From: Salinimicrobium tongyeongense
GTDB lineage: Bacteria; Bacteroidota; Bacteroidia; Flavobacteriales; Flavobacteriaceae
Assembly: GCF_026109735.1 (NCBI RefSeq)
Contig: NZ_CP069620.1
Span: 2,232,001-2,296,000 of the forward strand
Direction of reading: 5' to 3'
Length of the DNA: 64,000 nucleotides
The notes under the pieces were generated by a model. That model saw only the letters and a program-made list of their open reading frames with translations. It was not told the DNA's origin and made no database searches. A program made the position numbers and the translations under genes. Positions 43,677 through 53,324 of this stretch are shown one piece after another (position 1 is the first letter of the stretch; every line of letters begins with the position of its first letter).

Positions 43677-44402
43677 TTAGTTGTGGTTTAATTCTGAAGT
43701 TGATGGAATGAGGCTTTGAAACAGCTGAGTAAAAAATTTGTCAGGATTTGCCCTTTTTAGAGGGGAATTAGACCTGTAAAAATTTTGAATTTGCTCTTCC
43801 TTGTTAGGGAACAGCTTACTAACAGATCTTTGGGATTCAATTTCTTCGGGAATATCATTTACCGCAACAAAATATTCAGGGGTGTCTTCCTTGAACTCGA
43901 AGTAGGTGAAATTCTGATCTAAATGTTTTTTAATCTTCTTTCGATGTTTCTTCAGCAAGAGAGTATTGTTGCCCTCCAGTAGAATTTCATAGAACTGAGG
44001 TTTTTCATCTGAAGTTCTTTTCAGGGCAATAAAGCTGTGCCCATCAATATTAAAAGCCTGTACATTTTCTTTGTGCAATTGGATGAGTGTAGCACCACCG
44101 GCGGTAGGAATTCGAGTAAGAAGAAGATCGTCGTAAACGTTGTATTGTAGATCTAGCTTGTAATAAGGCTGACCATTATACACCACGTTGCCATTTAAGT
44201 ATACCATGGTTTGAAAATACTTGTGATCATTACTTTGTATTATATGCTGTTCCACGTACTCTGTGCCATTTGCTAGATCTGTATTTTGAATGTGGATTGC
44301 AGAATCAAAGAGTTCATAAACAGGCTCTACTGCTGTTTGAGAAAAGCTTGCTGCAGGATACAGGAGAAGCAGAGATAGAAACTGTCTAAAGTTTTTTTTC
44401 AT
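43677..44402 (-). CDS. Exported protein upstream of the TonB receptor, unknown function
   Basis: A 241-residue protein with a signal peptide (MKKNFRQFLSLLLLYPAASFSQ). The mature part looks beta-rich (YFQTMVYLNGNVVYNGQPYYKLDLQYNVYDD) with a basic patch KKHRKKIKKHL near 155. I recognise no family. It ends 1 base before the receptor ATG and heads the operon, so it may be a periplasmic partner of the receptor or of its STN domain; that role is inferred only from position. Confidence 0.75.
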   Translation of the reverse strand: MKKNFRQFLSLLLLYPAASFSQTAVEPVYELFDSAIHIQNTDLANGTEYVEQHIIQSNDHKYFQTMVYLNGNVVYNGQPYYKLDLQYNVYDDLLLTRIPTAGGATLIQLHKENVQAFNIDGHSFIALKRTSDEKPQFYEILLEGNNTLLLKKHRKKIKKHLDQNFTYFEFKEDTPEYFVAVNDIPEEIESQRSVSKLFPNKEEQIQNFYRSNSPLKRANPDKFFTQLFQSLIPSTSELNHN

Positions 44403-44707
44403 TTAAAAAATAGGTTGGTGAAGTATAAGAGGGGAAATTAGCATTTTTATAACATAATGAGAAGTGTTTTTAAGGTTTTTCTATATTTTTTTGTTTTGTA
44501 TTGTTCTTTTATGGAAATACTATAGAATCTATAAGCTGGATATACTAAAACAACTTTGAGGAGTTACTTTTTTCGGTTTTAATTCAACCCGAATAGAAGT
44601 TTAATCCTACAAGTGACGTAGTAATATTTGATTATTTACCCTTAATCAAAAAAGGCTGCCCAATTGGACAGCCTTTTTCTTAATCAACGATTGTAAGTAC
44701 TTTTGGG
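44403..44707. other. 305-base intergenic region
   Basis: AT-rich gap between the TonB operon start and the SusD stop. It holds the SusCD terminator at 44648-44680 and presumably the promoter of the 44402 gene, but I find no perfect TAnnTTTG box on the minus strand. No ORF or RNA gene recognised. Confidence 0.6.
44648..44680 (-). terminator. Terminator of the SusC/SusD operon
   Basis: AAAGGCTGCCC and GGACAGCCTTTT form a long stem (one mismatch) around AATT. It lies about 28 bases after the SusD stop, with a T run on the minus strand. Confidence 0.82.
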
Positions 44708-46138
44708 TTAATCCTGATCCCAGAAAATTCTAGTTTGTTGCTCGTCTCCACCTATAGCACTGGAAGCGGCTTCCCAGTTTGCACTGTTTAAAGTAGCTTC
44801 GCTTACAGGATAAGTGAATCTTAATGGTACCGGAAGACCAGACTGTGCTGCATTAGGTAATTCAGGTACATCTAATTTTCTCCAGGTAGACCAGGCTTCA
44901 AAACCGCGGTTGTATAAAGCGATCCATTTTTGAACACCAATTTTTTCTATCCAGTTTTCCTGGCTGTAGGCAACTGCTGGTTGTGCAATGTAGGCATCGG
45001 CTTCAGCTTCAGTTCCGTCCCAATAAAGAATAGATGAAGTAATGGCTTCGTTATAATGAGTTTCTGCATCTTCGCTAATATAACCTCTTGCGGCAGCTTC
45101 GGCGATTAGGAATTCCACTTCAGTATAATCTAAAAGTACACCTTCTAAAGTCGGGTCTTCAAAACGCTCGCTATAAATTGTGCTGTTACCTTGAGTGTTT
45201 CCGTTGGCACCGTAAGTTCCCCCATCATAAACACCCTCTCCAAGATTTTGAGCAAAATAATCATCTCTTCTTGGGTCATCAAGTTCATTCATTTTATCAA
45301 CTATTGTGTTAGCTGCAACGAAATCGGCACGACCAGATTGTACAAGGTCTTCCCAGATAGGGTTGGTGTTTGGAGCTGATGCTTCATAATCCATAGCTGC
45401 ATTATCGGCAAGTGATTCAAATACTCCGGCCTGAATAGCTTCAGTTGCCATTTGAGCAGCTTTGGCGTCATCAACATTAGCATATCTTAAAGCTAAACGA
45501 AGTTTTAAGGAATTCGCAAATTTTGCCCATTGGCCGGCATCCCCATTATAAAGGTAATCGGCCTGACCAAATCCACCGGCTCCATCAGTAAGTTGAGCAA
45601 TTGCAGCATCTAATCGAGTTACGATATCTGCATAAATTGCAGCGTCATCATCATAAACAGGAGTACTGTTTTCAAGATCCAGAGCTTCTGTGTAAGGAAT
45701 ATCACCAAAAGTGTCTACAAGAACATGCCATGTGAAGACCTGCAGTACTTCAATCATAGCCAATTGGTTTTGAATTTGGGCTTCAGACAGAGAAGAGTCT
45801 GGATTTTCATTTATAATCATGGCTGCTTCATCCAGATCTTTAAGAACATCTCGATAAAGAATTATCCATTGGGCACCATTTATATCTCTTTCCACGAGAT
45901 TATAGTTCGCTTCATCGGTATATGTGGTTTCAGTCCAATATTGGGCCACAAGTTTAAAAATTCCCCTGTTAACATTTGTGCTGACCATTTGATCAACCAA
46001 ATTCTTAGTTGCATTTGAGAATAATACATCGGCCGCAACTTCTGTAGGGGCTTTTGTATCGACATTTACGTCTGACAGGTCGTCAGAACATGCTACCACC
46101 CCAGTAGCCAGTAATATGATTAAAAATAGTTTCTTCAT
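44708..46138 (-). CDS. SusD/RagB-type outer membrane lipoprotein (SusD-like 2)
   Basis: Surface nutrient-binding lipoprotein of 476 residues. The lipobox VVAC places Cys17 at the mature N-terminus, followed by the family-typical SDDLSDVNVDTKAPTEV. TPR-like helices are spread through the chain (NQLAMIEVLQVFTWHVLVDTFGDIPYTEAL; WAKFANSLKLRLALRY). It belongs with SusD-like proteins of the PF12771 kind. It is 10 bases behind the SusC partner and closes the operon. No glycoside hydrolase or sensor is nearby, so the substrate may be peptide or glycan. Confidence 0.92.
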   Translation of the reverse strand: MKKLFLIILLATGVVACSDDLSDVNVDTKAPTEVAADVLFSNATKNLVDQMVSTNVNRGIFKLVAQYWTETTYTDEANYNLVERDINGAQWIILYRDVLKDLDEAAMIINENPDSSLSEAQIQNQLAMIEVLQVFTWHVLVDTFGDIPYTEALDLENSTPVYDDDAAIYADIVTRLDAAIAQLTDGAGGFGQADYLYNGDAGQWAKFANSLKLRLALRYANVDDAKAAQMATEAIQAGVFESLADNAAMDYEASAPNTNPIWEDLVQSGRADFVAANTIVDKMNELDDPRRDDYFAQNLGEGVYDGGTYGANGNTQGNSTIYSERFEDPTLEGVLLDYTEVEFLIAEAAARGYISEDAETHYNEAITSSILYWDGTEAEADAYIAQPAVAYSQENWIEKIGVQKWIALYNRGFEAWSTWRKLDVPELPNAAQSGLPVPLRFTYPVSEATLNSANWEAASSAIGGDEQQTRIFWDQD

Positions 46139-46148
46139 GATATTTTTT

Positions 46149-49100
46149 TTAGAATTGTAGTCTTACGTTAAACCCGTACTCTCTGGCAGTTGGAATTGCT
46201 CCAGACTGATATCCCTGGATATTTCCAGAACTTAAACCTGCTTCAGGATCTGAGTAAGGAATGTTTTTGTCAATGATCCACAAGTTTCTTCCTACTGCAG
46301 ACAGGGTTACGTCTGTCATAGAGATTTTTTCAGCGATAGAGTTTGGTAAAGAATAAGATAAAGTAGCTTCTCTTAATTTAACATAACTTGCGTCATAAAC
46401 ATGATAAGCATTAGGTGCATAACCATAACCTATAGCATTGGCGTAGTTACTCATAGAGGTTCTGGTTGTATTCGGAGTTCCATCAGGATTAACTCCTTCC
46501 AATAAGATACCTCCGCCTTCTGATACAGGATCTCTCTTTGGGTTGCCTAATTCATTAAGTCCTGCAGTGTTTACAGGTACACCTGTAGCATAACCGTACC
46601 ATGTGTCAAGAGAGAACACACTTCCACCTTCCTGGATATCGATTAGGAAGCTGAAGGCAATATCTTTATATGAGAAAGTATTGCTTATCCCCGCTTTCCA
46701 GTCTGGGTTAATATCCCCAAGTGGCTGTGGAGTTCCATCTACAACAAACCTTCCGTTGTCTGGATTAATAACAGGACCACTTCCATCTTCTAAATAAGTG
46801 TAGTTAGTTCCCCAAATTGTACCGTAAGGTTTTCCTACTGTAGCGTTAATAGAAACTCCTCCCTGGAGTGATGCCAGCTCGAGGTTCTTGTTGTCTCCGT
46901 AAAGTGAGATAACTTCACTTTCATTGGTAAACCAGTTACCGTTGATCCTCCATTCAAAATCATCAGTCCTAATTGGGCTTACATGTAAGCTGGCTTCAAG
47001 ACCTCTGTTCTCGATTTCACCGGCATTAACCCATCTTGAGGTATAACCAGTAGCAGCTGTGATGGTCACAGGCATTAATTGATCTTGTGAGTTGGACTGA
47101 TAAGCAGCCACGTCAAAACCTAAACGTCTGTCAAAGAATTCCATTTCCAAACCAACTTCCCAGCTCTTGGTAGTTTCATTTTTAAGGTCTGGATTATTGG
47201 CAGTGCTGCTCACAGAGTAAAGCGGAGTCCTAAAGTTTGTAGGGTTGGCATATACATTCTGAACAGATAATGGTGGTGCATAGTTACCTACTTCTGCATA
47301 GTTGGCACGAAGCTTACCAAATGACAACCAGTCATTATTCAGGAATTCTGAAAATACAACACTTGTAGAAACAGACGGATAGAAGTAAGAGTTGTTTTCT
47401 TCTGGTAGTGAGGAAGATTCGTCAACCCTTGCAGTTGCATCAAGGAAAAGTAAGTTTCTATAACCAAATGATGCGCTGGCGAAATAACCGTTAGTATGTA
47501 GTTCTTCAAAGCTTTCTGTTGGTGGCTCTAAAAGGTTCTGTGAATTTGATAAAGCGAAAAGACCAGGAATTACCAAACCACCGGTAGTGCTGGCTCTCAT
47601 TTGACGGAATGTCTGTCTTCTAGCCGTGGCACCAAATAGACCTGAAAGGTTAAGGTCTTCTGTAAGGTCATAATCAAAGTTTAAAAGTAAATCGTAGTTG
47701 AGCTCGGTATAGCTGGCATCATATCTACGGTAGTGTGAAACTCCGTTACTTCCAACGTTTCTCCTCTCTTCTCTTAAGTCATTATAAGTATCCATAGACA
47801 CCCGTCCTGTAGCAGTAAACCAGTCAGTAAATTCGTAGTTTAGGTTGAAATTTCCATACACCCTATCTCTAACATCTGTTTGATAATTCTCATAAAGCTG
47901 CCAGTATGGGTTATCAGTATAGATAGGACTAAAGTTGCCACCTTCTGCATTTGCATAATTCCAGGTGATGTTTCTTCCGGTAGAGAAATAAGCATCTTTT
48001 TGAGCTTCAAAATCTACGTTTGCCTGGTTCCACTGGCGCATAGACTGGAAAATGTTTGTTCCACTATAACCTGTTCCGTAACGTCCTTTACCATCAGTGT
48101 TGGTATAAGTTGCAGTTACTCCTGCAGTAAGTTTTTCGGTGAAATCGTGAGTAGCTTTTACATCTACTGTGTTTCTCTTAATGTTACTGTTTGGAAGAAT
48201 ACCTTCCTGGTCATAAAGGGTATAACCCAATCTATAAGTACTTCGGTCTGTTCCTCCATCAAGAGAGATGCTGTGGTTGTATGAAACCCCTGTTCTAAAG
48301 ATAGATTCGGGTCCATTTTCAGCGGCTGTCCATGGGGTAGCCTGTAGATAGTTTGGAGATTCAGGATAAAATGCATCCCATTGGAAAACCATCAGGCTGG
48401 GGTCAAATCTTCCACCAAAAGAAGCATCTTCTGTAAATGGAACTACCAAATCGTCTGTTCCGTCACCATCAACATCCCATTCGTTAAAGTAAGCATCCTC
48501 GTTTGGGCCATAAAAAGCTCCGTATCCGGCACCATACTCTTTCTGATATTCAACAAAAGTATCATCATCCATTTCAGAAAAAGTTACTCCACTGGAAATG
48601 GTAACTCCAATATCATCGTTCTTTTGTCCTGATTTTGTAGTTATAATGATTACCCCATTCGCGGCACGAGACCCATATAGTGCAGATGCTGCAGCCCCTT
48701 TAAGAACGTTTACAGACGCAACGTCATCTGGATTGATATCCATGGCTGCGTTACCGTAATCGTACCCGCCTCCACCTCGCTGTTGAGTAGAGGTGTTAGT
48801 GTTTTCATTGCTAATTGGCACTCCGTCTACTACGAATAAAGGCTGGTTGTTACCAGTCAATGAAGTATAACCACGGATGATCACGTTTGAAGAACCACCA
48901 AGAGTACTACTCTTTTTGATATCCAAACCTGATACTTTACCAGATAAAGAGTTAATGAAGTTACCTTCTTTTGCCGTGTTTACTTCGGCACCGCTAACTT
49001 CTTCGGTAGCATAACCTAAAGATCTTTTTTCACGCGAAATCCCGAGAGCGGTCACTACAACCTCTTCAAGTTGAGCGGCATCTGGTTTTAAGATCACATC

Positions 49101-49376
49101 AATTGTGTCTACGTTCGTAACAGGATATTCTGCGGTTTGCATTCCCAGATAGGAAAATACCAGTACTTCGCCCTGACTTACTTCGAGGGAGTAATTCCCG
49201 TCAAAATCTGTCTGTACTCCCTTGGTAGTACCTTTAACAAGTACGTTCACCCCCGGGAGAGGCATCCCATTAGCATCAGTCACAGTACCCGATACTGTGA
49301 GGTCTTGTTGTGCAAAGGTAACTTGCACAACTAACGCCAATAATAGCGTTAGCATTCCACTTAATTTTGTTTTCAT
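46149..49376 (-). CDS. SusC/RagA-type TonB-linked outer membrane protein
   Basis: A 1075-residue active-transport channel that pairs with the SusD lipoprotein. A signal peptide (to TFAQQ) is followed by a carboxypeptidase-regulatory-like domain at about 25-95 (VSGTVTDANGMPLPGVNVLVKGT), a TonB-box-like EEVVVTALG at about 104-112, and the SusC plug (NSLSGKVSGLDIKK, IRGYTSLTGNNQPLFVVDGVPI). A long barrel ends in REYGFNVRLQF with a terminal Phe. Substrate unknown. A palindrome overlapping a candidate promoter lies 46-60 bases upstream. Confidence 0.95.
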   Translation of the reverse strand: MKTKLSGMLTLLLALVVQVTFAQQDLTVSGTVTDANGMPLPGVNVLVKGTTKGVQTDFDGNYSLEVSQGEVLVFSYLGMQTAEYPVTNVDTIDVILKPDAAQLEEVVVTALGISREKRSLGYATEEVSGAEVNTAKEGNFINSLSGKVSGLDIKKSSTLGGSSNVIIRGYTSLTGNNQPLFVVDGVPISNENTNTSTQQRGGGGYDYGNAAMDINPDDVASVNVLKGAAASALYGSRAANGVIIITTKSGQKNDDIGVTISSGVTFSEMDDDTFVEYQKEYGAGYGAFYGPNEDAYFNEWDVDGDGTDDLVVPFTEDASFGGRFDPSLMVFQWDAFYPESPNYLQATPWTAAENGPESIFRTGVSYNHSISLDGGTDRSTYRLGYTLYDQEGILPNSNIKRNTVDVKATHDFTEKLTAGVTATYTNTDGKGRYGTGYSGTNIFQSMRQWNQANVDFEAQKDAYFSTGRNITWNYANAEGGNFSPIYTDNPYWQLYENYQTDVRDRVYGNFNLNYEFTDWFTATGRVSMDTYNDLREERRNVGSNGVSHYRRYDASYTELNYDLLLNFDYDLTEDLNLSGLFGATARRQTFRQMRASTTGGLVIPGLFALSNSQNLLEPPTESFEELHTNGYFASASFGYRNLLFLDATARVDESSSLPEENNSYFYPSVSTSVVFSEFLNNDWLSFGKLRANYAEVGNYAPPLSVQNVYANPTNFRTPLYSVSSTANNPDLKNETTKSWEVGLEMEFFDRRLGFDVAAYQSNSQDQLMPVTITAATGYTSRWVNAGEIENRGLEASLHVSPIRTDDFEWRINGNWFTNESEVISLYGDNKNLELASLQGGVSINATVGKPYGTIWGTNYTYLEDGSGPVINPDNGRFVVDGTPQPLGDINPDWKAGISNTFSYKDIAFSFLIDIQEGGSVFSLDTWYGYATGVPVNTAGLNELGNPKRDPVSEGGGILLEGVNPDGTPNTTRTSMSNYANAIGYGYAPNAYHVYDASYVKLREATLSYSLPNSIAEKISMTDVTLSAVGRNLWIIDKNIPYSDPEAGLSSGNIQGYQSGAIPTAREYGFNVRLQF

Positions 49377-49405
49377 TTTAATGATTTGTTTGAATTAGCC
49401 AGTGC

Positions 49406-49436
49406 CAAATTTGAAGATAAATTGTCATCCTGACAA
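49406..49436 (-). promoter_or_regulatory. SusC promoter candidate with overlapping palindrome
   Basis: On the minus strand, TTG at the start of TTGTCAGGATGACAA (6-base arms, 49422-49436), a 20-base spacer, then CAAATTTG (49406-49413), one base from TAnnTTTG, 30 bases before the SusC ATG. The palindrome covers the -33 element as a repressor or activator site might. Confidence 0.45.
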
Positions 49437-49752
49437 CTTTTTTTCTTTAAAACTTTAGTTTAATCTTAAAAACTACTCATTATTTAAGCTTTCGTTAACG
49501 TTTTAAAGTCGTTTTATGCATTTAATGTAGTGGATTCATTTTCAGGTTGGTGTGTGCTCTATATAAAAGCATGATCAATATCATTTGAAGGGTCAAATAA
49601 ATTGATAAAAAAATTTTTATCCTGGAGAGAAATCTGGGATAATAAATTTTTTCAGATAAAAGCCGAAAGTATTTCTGGGGTGTCAAAAATGGCAAAAAAC
49701 AAACGTGTTTTTTTGTTGCTTATAATGCCTCTGAAAATTAATTGCTTAAGAT

Positions 49753-49782
49753 TTGAATTATTGGGTTTTATTTCTACCTTTG
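49753..49782 (+). promoter_or_regulatory. Promoter of the rpsL-rpsG-fusA operon
   Basis: TTG (49753-49755), a 19-base spacer and TACCTTTG (49775-49782), a full match to the Bacteroidota consensus TTG / TAnnTTTG, 55 bases before the rpsL start. Confidence 0.8.
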
Positions 49783-49837
49783 CAGACCTTTTTAGAAAAG
49801 GGCTTATATCAAATAAATAATTAGTGTAAAAGAAATT

Positions 49838-50212
49838 ATGCCAACAATTTCACAATTAGTACGAAAAGGAAGAGCCACAATTACCAAGAAGAGTAAATCG
49901 GCTGCTTTGGATTCGTGCCCTCAAAGACGGGGAGTATGTACTCGTGTTTACACCACTACACCTAAAAAACCAAACTCTGCAATGCGTAAAGTGGCAAGGG
50001 TAAGGTTAACGAATGGTAAAGAGGTGAATGCGTACATCCCTGGTGAGGGTCACAACCTCCAGGAGCACTCGATAGTATTGGTTAGAGGCGGAAGAGTTAA
50101 AGATTTGCCTGGAGTTAGGTATCATATTGTACGTGGTGCTCTGGATACTGCCGGTGTTGCAGGAAGAACCCAGAGGCGTTCAAAATATGGTGCTAAAAAG
50201 CCTAAGAAATAA
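49838..50212 (+). CDS. rpsL: 30S ribosomal protein S12
   Basis: Decoding-centre protein of 124 residues with [11 protein letters not shown] at 41-51 and [12 protein letters not shown] near 85-96. Lys43 and Lys88, the positions whose mutation gives streptomycin resistance in other bacteria, are wild type. First gene of the str operon, 55 bases behind a consensus promoter. Confidence 0.99.
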   Translation: MPTISQLVRKGRATITKKSKSAALDSCPQRRGVCTRVYTTTPKKPNSAMRKVARVRLTNGKEVNAYIPGEGHNLQEHSIVLVRGGRVKDLPGVRYHIVRGALDTAGVAGRTQRRSKYGAKKPKK

Positions 50213-50257
50213 TTTTATTTCAAAGGCAAGTAACAATTAACTTATTACAAAGAAGAA

Positions 50258-50734
50258 ATGAGAAAAAGACAGGCGAAAAAAAGGCCACTTTTACCAGATC
50301 CAAAGTTTAATGATCAGTTAGTAACTCGTTTTGTTAACATGATGATGTGGGATGGTAAAAAATCTGTTGCCTTTAAAGTTTTCTATGATGCCATCGCCAT
50401 TGTAGAGGAGAAAAAACAGGACGAAGAAAAAACTGCACTTGAACTTTGGAAAGATGCTCTATCTAATGTTATGCCCCACGTAGAGGTGCGTAGCCGTAGA
50501 GTGGGTGGTGCAACTTTTCAAATCCCAATGCAAATTAGACCAGATCGTAAGGTTTCAACTGCTATGAAGTGGTTGATCTCTTATTCGAGAAAGCGTAACG
50601 AGAAATCTATGGCGCAAAGACTAGCGGCTGAGATTCTTGCTGCAGCTAAAGAAGAAGGTGCGGCTGTTAAGAAAAGAGTGGATACTCACAAAATGGCTGA
50701 AGCTAACAAAGCATTCTCTCACTTTAGATTCTAA
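50258..50734 (+). CDS. rpsG: 30S ribosomal protein S7
   Basis: Head-assembly protein of the small subunit, 158 residues, with [15 protein letters not shown] at the start and the RNA-binding [16 protein letters not shown] block near 78-93. Nucleates 16S 3' domain folding. 45 bases behind rpsL and 3 bases before fusA. In other bacteria S7 controls this operon; the 45-base gap is too short for me to see a defined binding site. Confidence 0.99.
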   Translation: MRKRQAKKRPLLPDPKFNDQLVTRFVNMMMWDGKKSVAFKVFYDAIAIVEEKKQDEEKTALELWKDALSNVMPHVEVRSRRVGGATFQIPMQIRPDRKVSTAMKWLISYSRKRNEKSMAQRLAAEILAAAKEEGAAVKKRVDTHKMAEANKAFSHFRF

Positions 50735-50737
50735 AAA

Positions 50738-52849
50738 ATGGCACAAAGAGATTTAAAATTTACAAGAAATATTGGTATTGCTGCGCACATTGATGCGGGT
50801 AAGACCACAACTACAGAGCGTATTCTTTTCTATACCGGAATCAGTCACAAAATAGGAGAAGTACATGATGGTGCTGCTACTATGGACTGGATGGAGCAGG
50901 AGCAGGAGCGTGGTATTACAATTACTTCAGCTGCCACGCACTGTAAGTGGAACTACCGCGACCAGGAATACACTGTTAATATTATTGATACTCCCGGGCA
51001 CGTTGACTTTACTGTAGAGGTAGAGCGTTCACTTCGTGTTCTTGATGGGATGGTTGCTCTTTTCAGTGCGGTTGATGGTGTGGAGCCTCAATCTGAAACT
51101 GTTTGGAGACAAGCCGATAAATATCGCGTACCAAGACTTGGTTTTGTTAACAAGATGGACCGTCAGGGTGCAGACTTCTTTAATGTTTGTAACCAGGTTA
51201 GGGAAATGCTTGGAGGGAATCCTGTTCCGCTTCAGGTGCCAATTGGAGAGGAAGTAGATTTCAAAGGTGTGGTAGATCTTATTGCTAAGAAAGCCATCAT
51301 CTGGAATGAGGAAGACTACGGAATGACATACGAAACCATCGAAATTCCGGAGGAATTGATGGAGGACGTAAATAAATACAGAGCTCAACTTGTAGAGGCG
51401 GTTGCTGAATATGATGAGGCTCTTATGGAGAAATTCTTTGAAGATGAAGATTCTATTACTGAAGACGAGATCATTGCTGCGCTTAGAGCTGCTACAATAG
51501 ATATGTCTATCATCCCAATGATGTGTGGTTCTTCATTTAAGAACAAAGGAGTTCAGGCTATGCTTGACGCGGTAATGCGTTACCTTCCTTCTCCTGTAGA
51601 TGTTGAGGCTATTGTTGGTGTTAACCCTGATACAGAAAAAGAAGAAAGCCGTAAGCCTAACGTTGATTCTCCTTTCTCTGCGCTCGCATTTAAGATTGCT
51701 ACAGATCCATTTGTTGGTCGTTTGGCATTCTTTAGAGTTTATTCAGGTACACTTGATGCCGGATCGTATATTTTGAATACACGTTCAGGTAAGAAAGAAC
51801 GTATTTCCCGTATCTATCAAATGCATGCTAACAAGCAACAGCCAATTGACAGGATCGAGGCTGGGGATATTGGAGCTGCGGTTGGTTTTAAAGATATTAA
51901 GACAGGGGATACCATGACAGATGAGAAGCACCCAATCGTGCTTGAATCTATGTCTTTCCCTGAGCCGGTAATTGGTATTTCTGTTGAGCCTAAAACAAAG
52001 GCTGATGTTGATAAGATGGGTATGGCTTTGGCTAAACTTGCTGAAGAGGATCCAACTTTCCAGGTGAAGACTGATGAGGCTTCAGGTCAAACAATTATTT
52101 CAGGAATGGGAGAACTTCACCTTGAAATTCTTGTAGATCGTCTAAAAAGAGAATTTAAAGTTGAAGTTAACCAGGGACAGCCTCAGGTTGAGTATAAAGA
52201 AGCTGTAACCAGATCTACAGATCACAGAGAGGTTTATAAGAAACAATCTGGTGGACGTGGTAAGTTTGGTGATATTGTCTTTAAGCTTGGGCCTGCAGAT
52301 GAAGATTTCAAAGGACCCGGACTTCAGTTTGTTGATGAGATCAAAGGTGGACGTATTCCAAAAGAATTCATTCCTTCCGTAGAAAAAGGATTTAGAGAGG
52401 CTATGAAAAATGGTCCTTTAGCAGGATTCAATATGGATACTCTAAAAGTGAACTTAGTAGATGGTTCTTTCCACCCTGTGGATTCTGACCAGCTTTCGTT
52501 TGAGTTGGCTGCGAAAATGGGATATAAAGATGCTGCCAAGAAAGCAGGTGCTGTGATCCTTGAGCCAATTATGAAAGTTGAAGTGGTGACTCCTGAAGAG
52601 AATATGGGGGATATCGTGGGAGATTTGAACAGGCGTAGAGGGCAGGTTAATAATATGTCAGATCGTTCGGGAGCTAAAGTTATCAAAGCAGAAGTTCCGC
52701 TTTCTGAAATGTTTGGATATGTAACCACACTTCGTACCCTTTCTTCGGGTCGTGCAACTTCTACAATGGAATTCTCTCATTATGCTGAAACTCCTTCTAA
52801 TGTTTCAGAAGAGGTAATTAAAGCAGCTAAGGGATCCGCTAACGATTAA
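50738..52849 (+). CDS. fusA: Elongation factor G
   Basis: Translocation GTPase of 703 residues. The G domain shows [12 protein letters not shown] near 16-27, DTPGHVDF near 87 and NKMD near 141; domains II-V follow, with the domain IV/V landmarks [13 protein letters not shown] and [10 protein letters not shown]. Full length and with no sign of an EF-G2-type divergence. tuf does not follow; in this phylum it usually lies with secE and the rpl genes elsewhere. Confidence 0.99.
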   Translation: MAQRDLKFTRNIGIAAHIDAGKTTTTERILFYTGISHKIGEVHDGAATMDWMEQEQERGITITSAATHCKWNYRDQEYTVNIIDTPGHVDFTVEVERSLRVLDGMVALFSAVDGVEPQSETVWRQADKYRVPRLGFVNKMDRQGADFFNVCNQVREMLGGNPVPLQVPIGEEVDFKGVVDLIAKKAIIWNEEDYGMTYETIEIPEELMEDVNKYRAQLVEAVAEYDEALMEKFFEDEDSITEDEIIAALRAATIDMSIIPMMCGSSFKNKGVQAMLDAVMRYLPSPVDVEAIVGVNPDTEKEESRKPNVDSPFSALAFKIATDPFVGRLAFFRVYSGTLDAGSYILNTRSGKKERISRIYQMHANKQQPIDRIEAGDIGAAVGFKDIKTGDTMTDEKHPIVLESMSFPEPVIGISVEPKTKADVDKMGMALAKLAEEDPTFQVKTDEASGQTIISGMGELHLEILVDRLKREFKVEVNQGQPQVEYKEAVTRSTDHREVYKKQSGGRGKFGDIVFKLGPADEDFKGPGLQFVDEIKGGRIPKEFIPSVEKGFREAMKNGPLAGFNMDTLKVNLVDGSFHPVDSDQLSFELAAKMGYKDAAKKAGAVILEPIMKVEVVTPEENMGDIVGDLNRRRGQVNNMSDRSGAKVIKAEVPLSEMFGYVTTLRTLSSGRATSTMEFSHYAETPSNVSEEVIKAAKGSAND

Positions 52850-52861
52850 TTTATCAGGAAA

Positions 52862-53167
52862 ATGAGTCAAAAAATCAGAATAAAATTAAAATCTTACGAT
52901 CACAACCTGGTAGACAAATCTGCCGAAAAGATCGTGAAAACCGTAAAAAGTACGGGAGCTGTGGTAACAGGGCCAATTCCGTTGCCAACTCACAAAAAGA
53001 TCTTTACAGTGTTGCGATCTCCACACGTAAATAAAAAGTCGAGAGAGCAATTTCAATTGAGTTCTTATAAGAGGTTGCTGGATATTTACAGCTCTTCTTC
53101 AAAAACGATTGACGCCTTGATGAAGCTTGAATTGCCAAGTGGAGTAGAGGTAGAGATCAAAGTTTGA
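52862..53167 (+). CDS. rpsJ: 30S ribosomal protein S10
   Basis: A 101-residue S10 with [19 protein letters not shown] at the start and the central [24 protein letters not shown] loop. Also the NusE transcription factor in antitermination complexes. It sits 12 bases behind fusA but is separated from rplC by an unusual 157-base structured gap, so it appears to belong to the str transcript while the S10 operon continues after the gap. Confidence 0.99.
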   Translation: MSQKIRIKLKSYDHNLVDKSAEKIVKTVKSTGAVVTGPIPLPTHKKIFTVLRSPHVNKKSREQFQLSSYKRLLDIYSSSSKTIDALMKLELPSGVEVEIKV

Positions 53168-53324
53168 TGGTAGGAGACAAAGCCTGCTTTGTCTCAACAA
53201 TTAGACGCAACATGTCCCGAGCTGTAGGCGAGGGAAAAACGGTGAAAAATACATTCAGGATTGGAAGTGTTTTTCAATCCTGAATATTTTTAAATAAATA
53301 AATATTAATAACTAATAATTAATT
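53168..53324 (+). ncRNA. Structured gap between rpsJ and rplC, candidate leader or attenuator
   Basis: Hairpin 1: GAGACAAAGC (53174-53183) with GCTTTGTCTC (53186-53195), perfect. A middle segment holds TCCCGAGC...GCGAGGGA, which can form a weaker stem. Hairpin 2: ATTCAGGATTG (53253-53263) with CAATCCTGAAT (53275-53285), perfect 11-base arms, followed by ATTTTT. No promoter box is evident. Candidate ribosomal-protein leader, attenuator or terminator; not identified with a known family. Confidence 0.5.

Larger units (their letters stand above)
49377..49837. other. 461-base divergent intergenic region
   Basis: Holds the SusC promoter/operator region near its left side (49406-49436) and the rpsL promoter near its right side (49753-49782). 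A half copy of the dispersed palindrome, GTGTCAAAAATGGCA, begins at 49680. A 72-codon open frame at 49602-49820 spans the rpsL promoter and is not accepted as a gene. Confidence 0.65.

Noticed and set aside
49602-49820. A 72-codon open frame upstream of rpsL
   Set aside because: It spans the clear rpsL promoter (49753-49782), its composition is that of AT-rich noncoding DNA, and the encoded sequence resembles nothing known.
52850-52861. Missing tuf between fusA and rpsJ as a deletion
   Set aside because: In Bacteroidota tuf is usually located with secE-nusG-rplK genes, so its absence here is normal.
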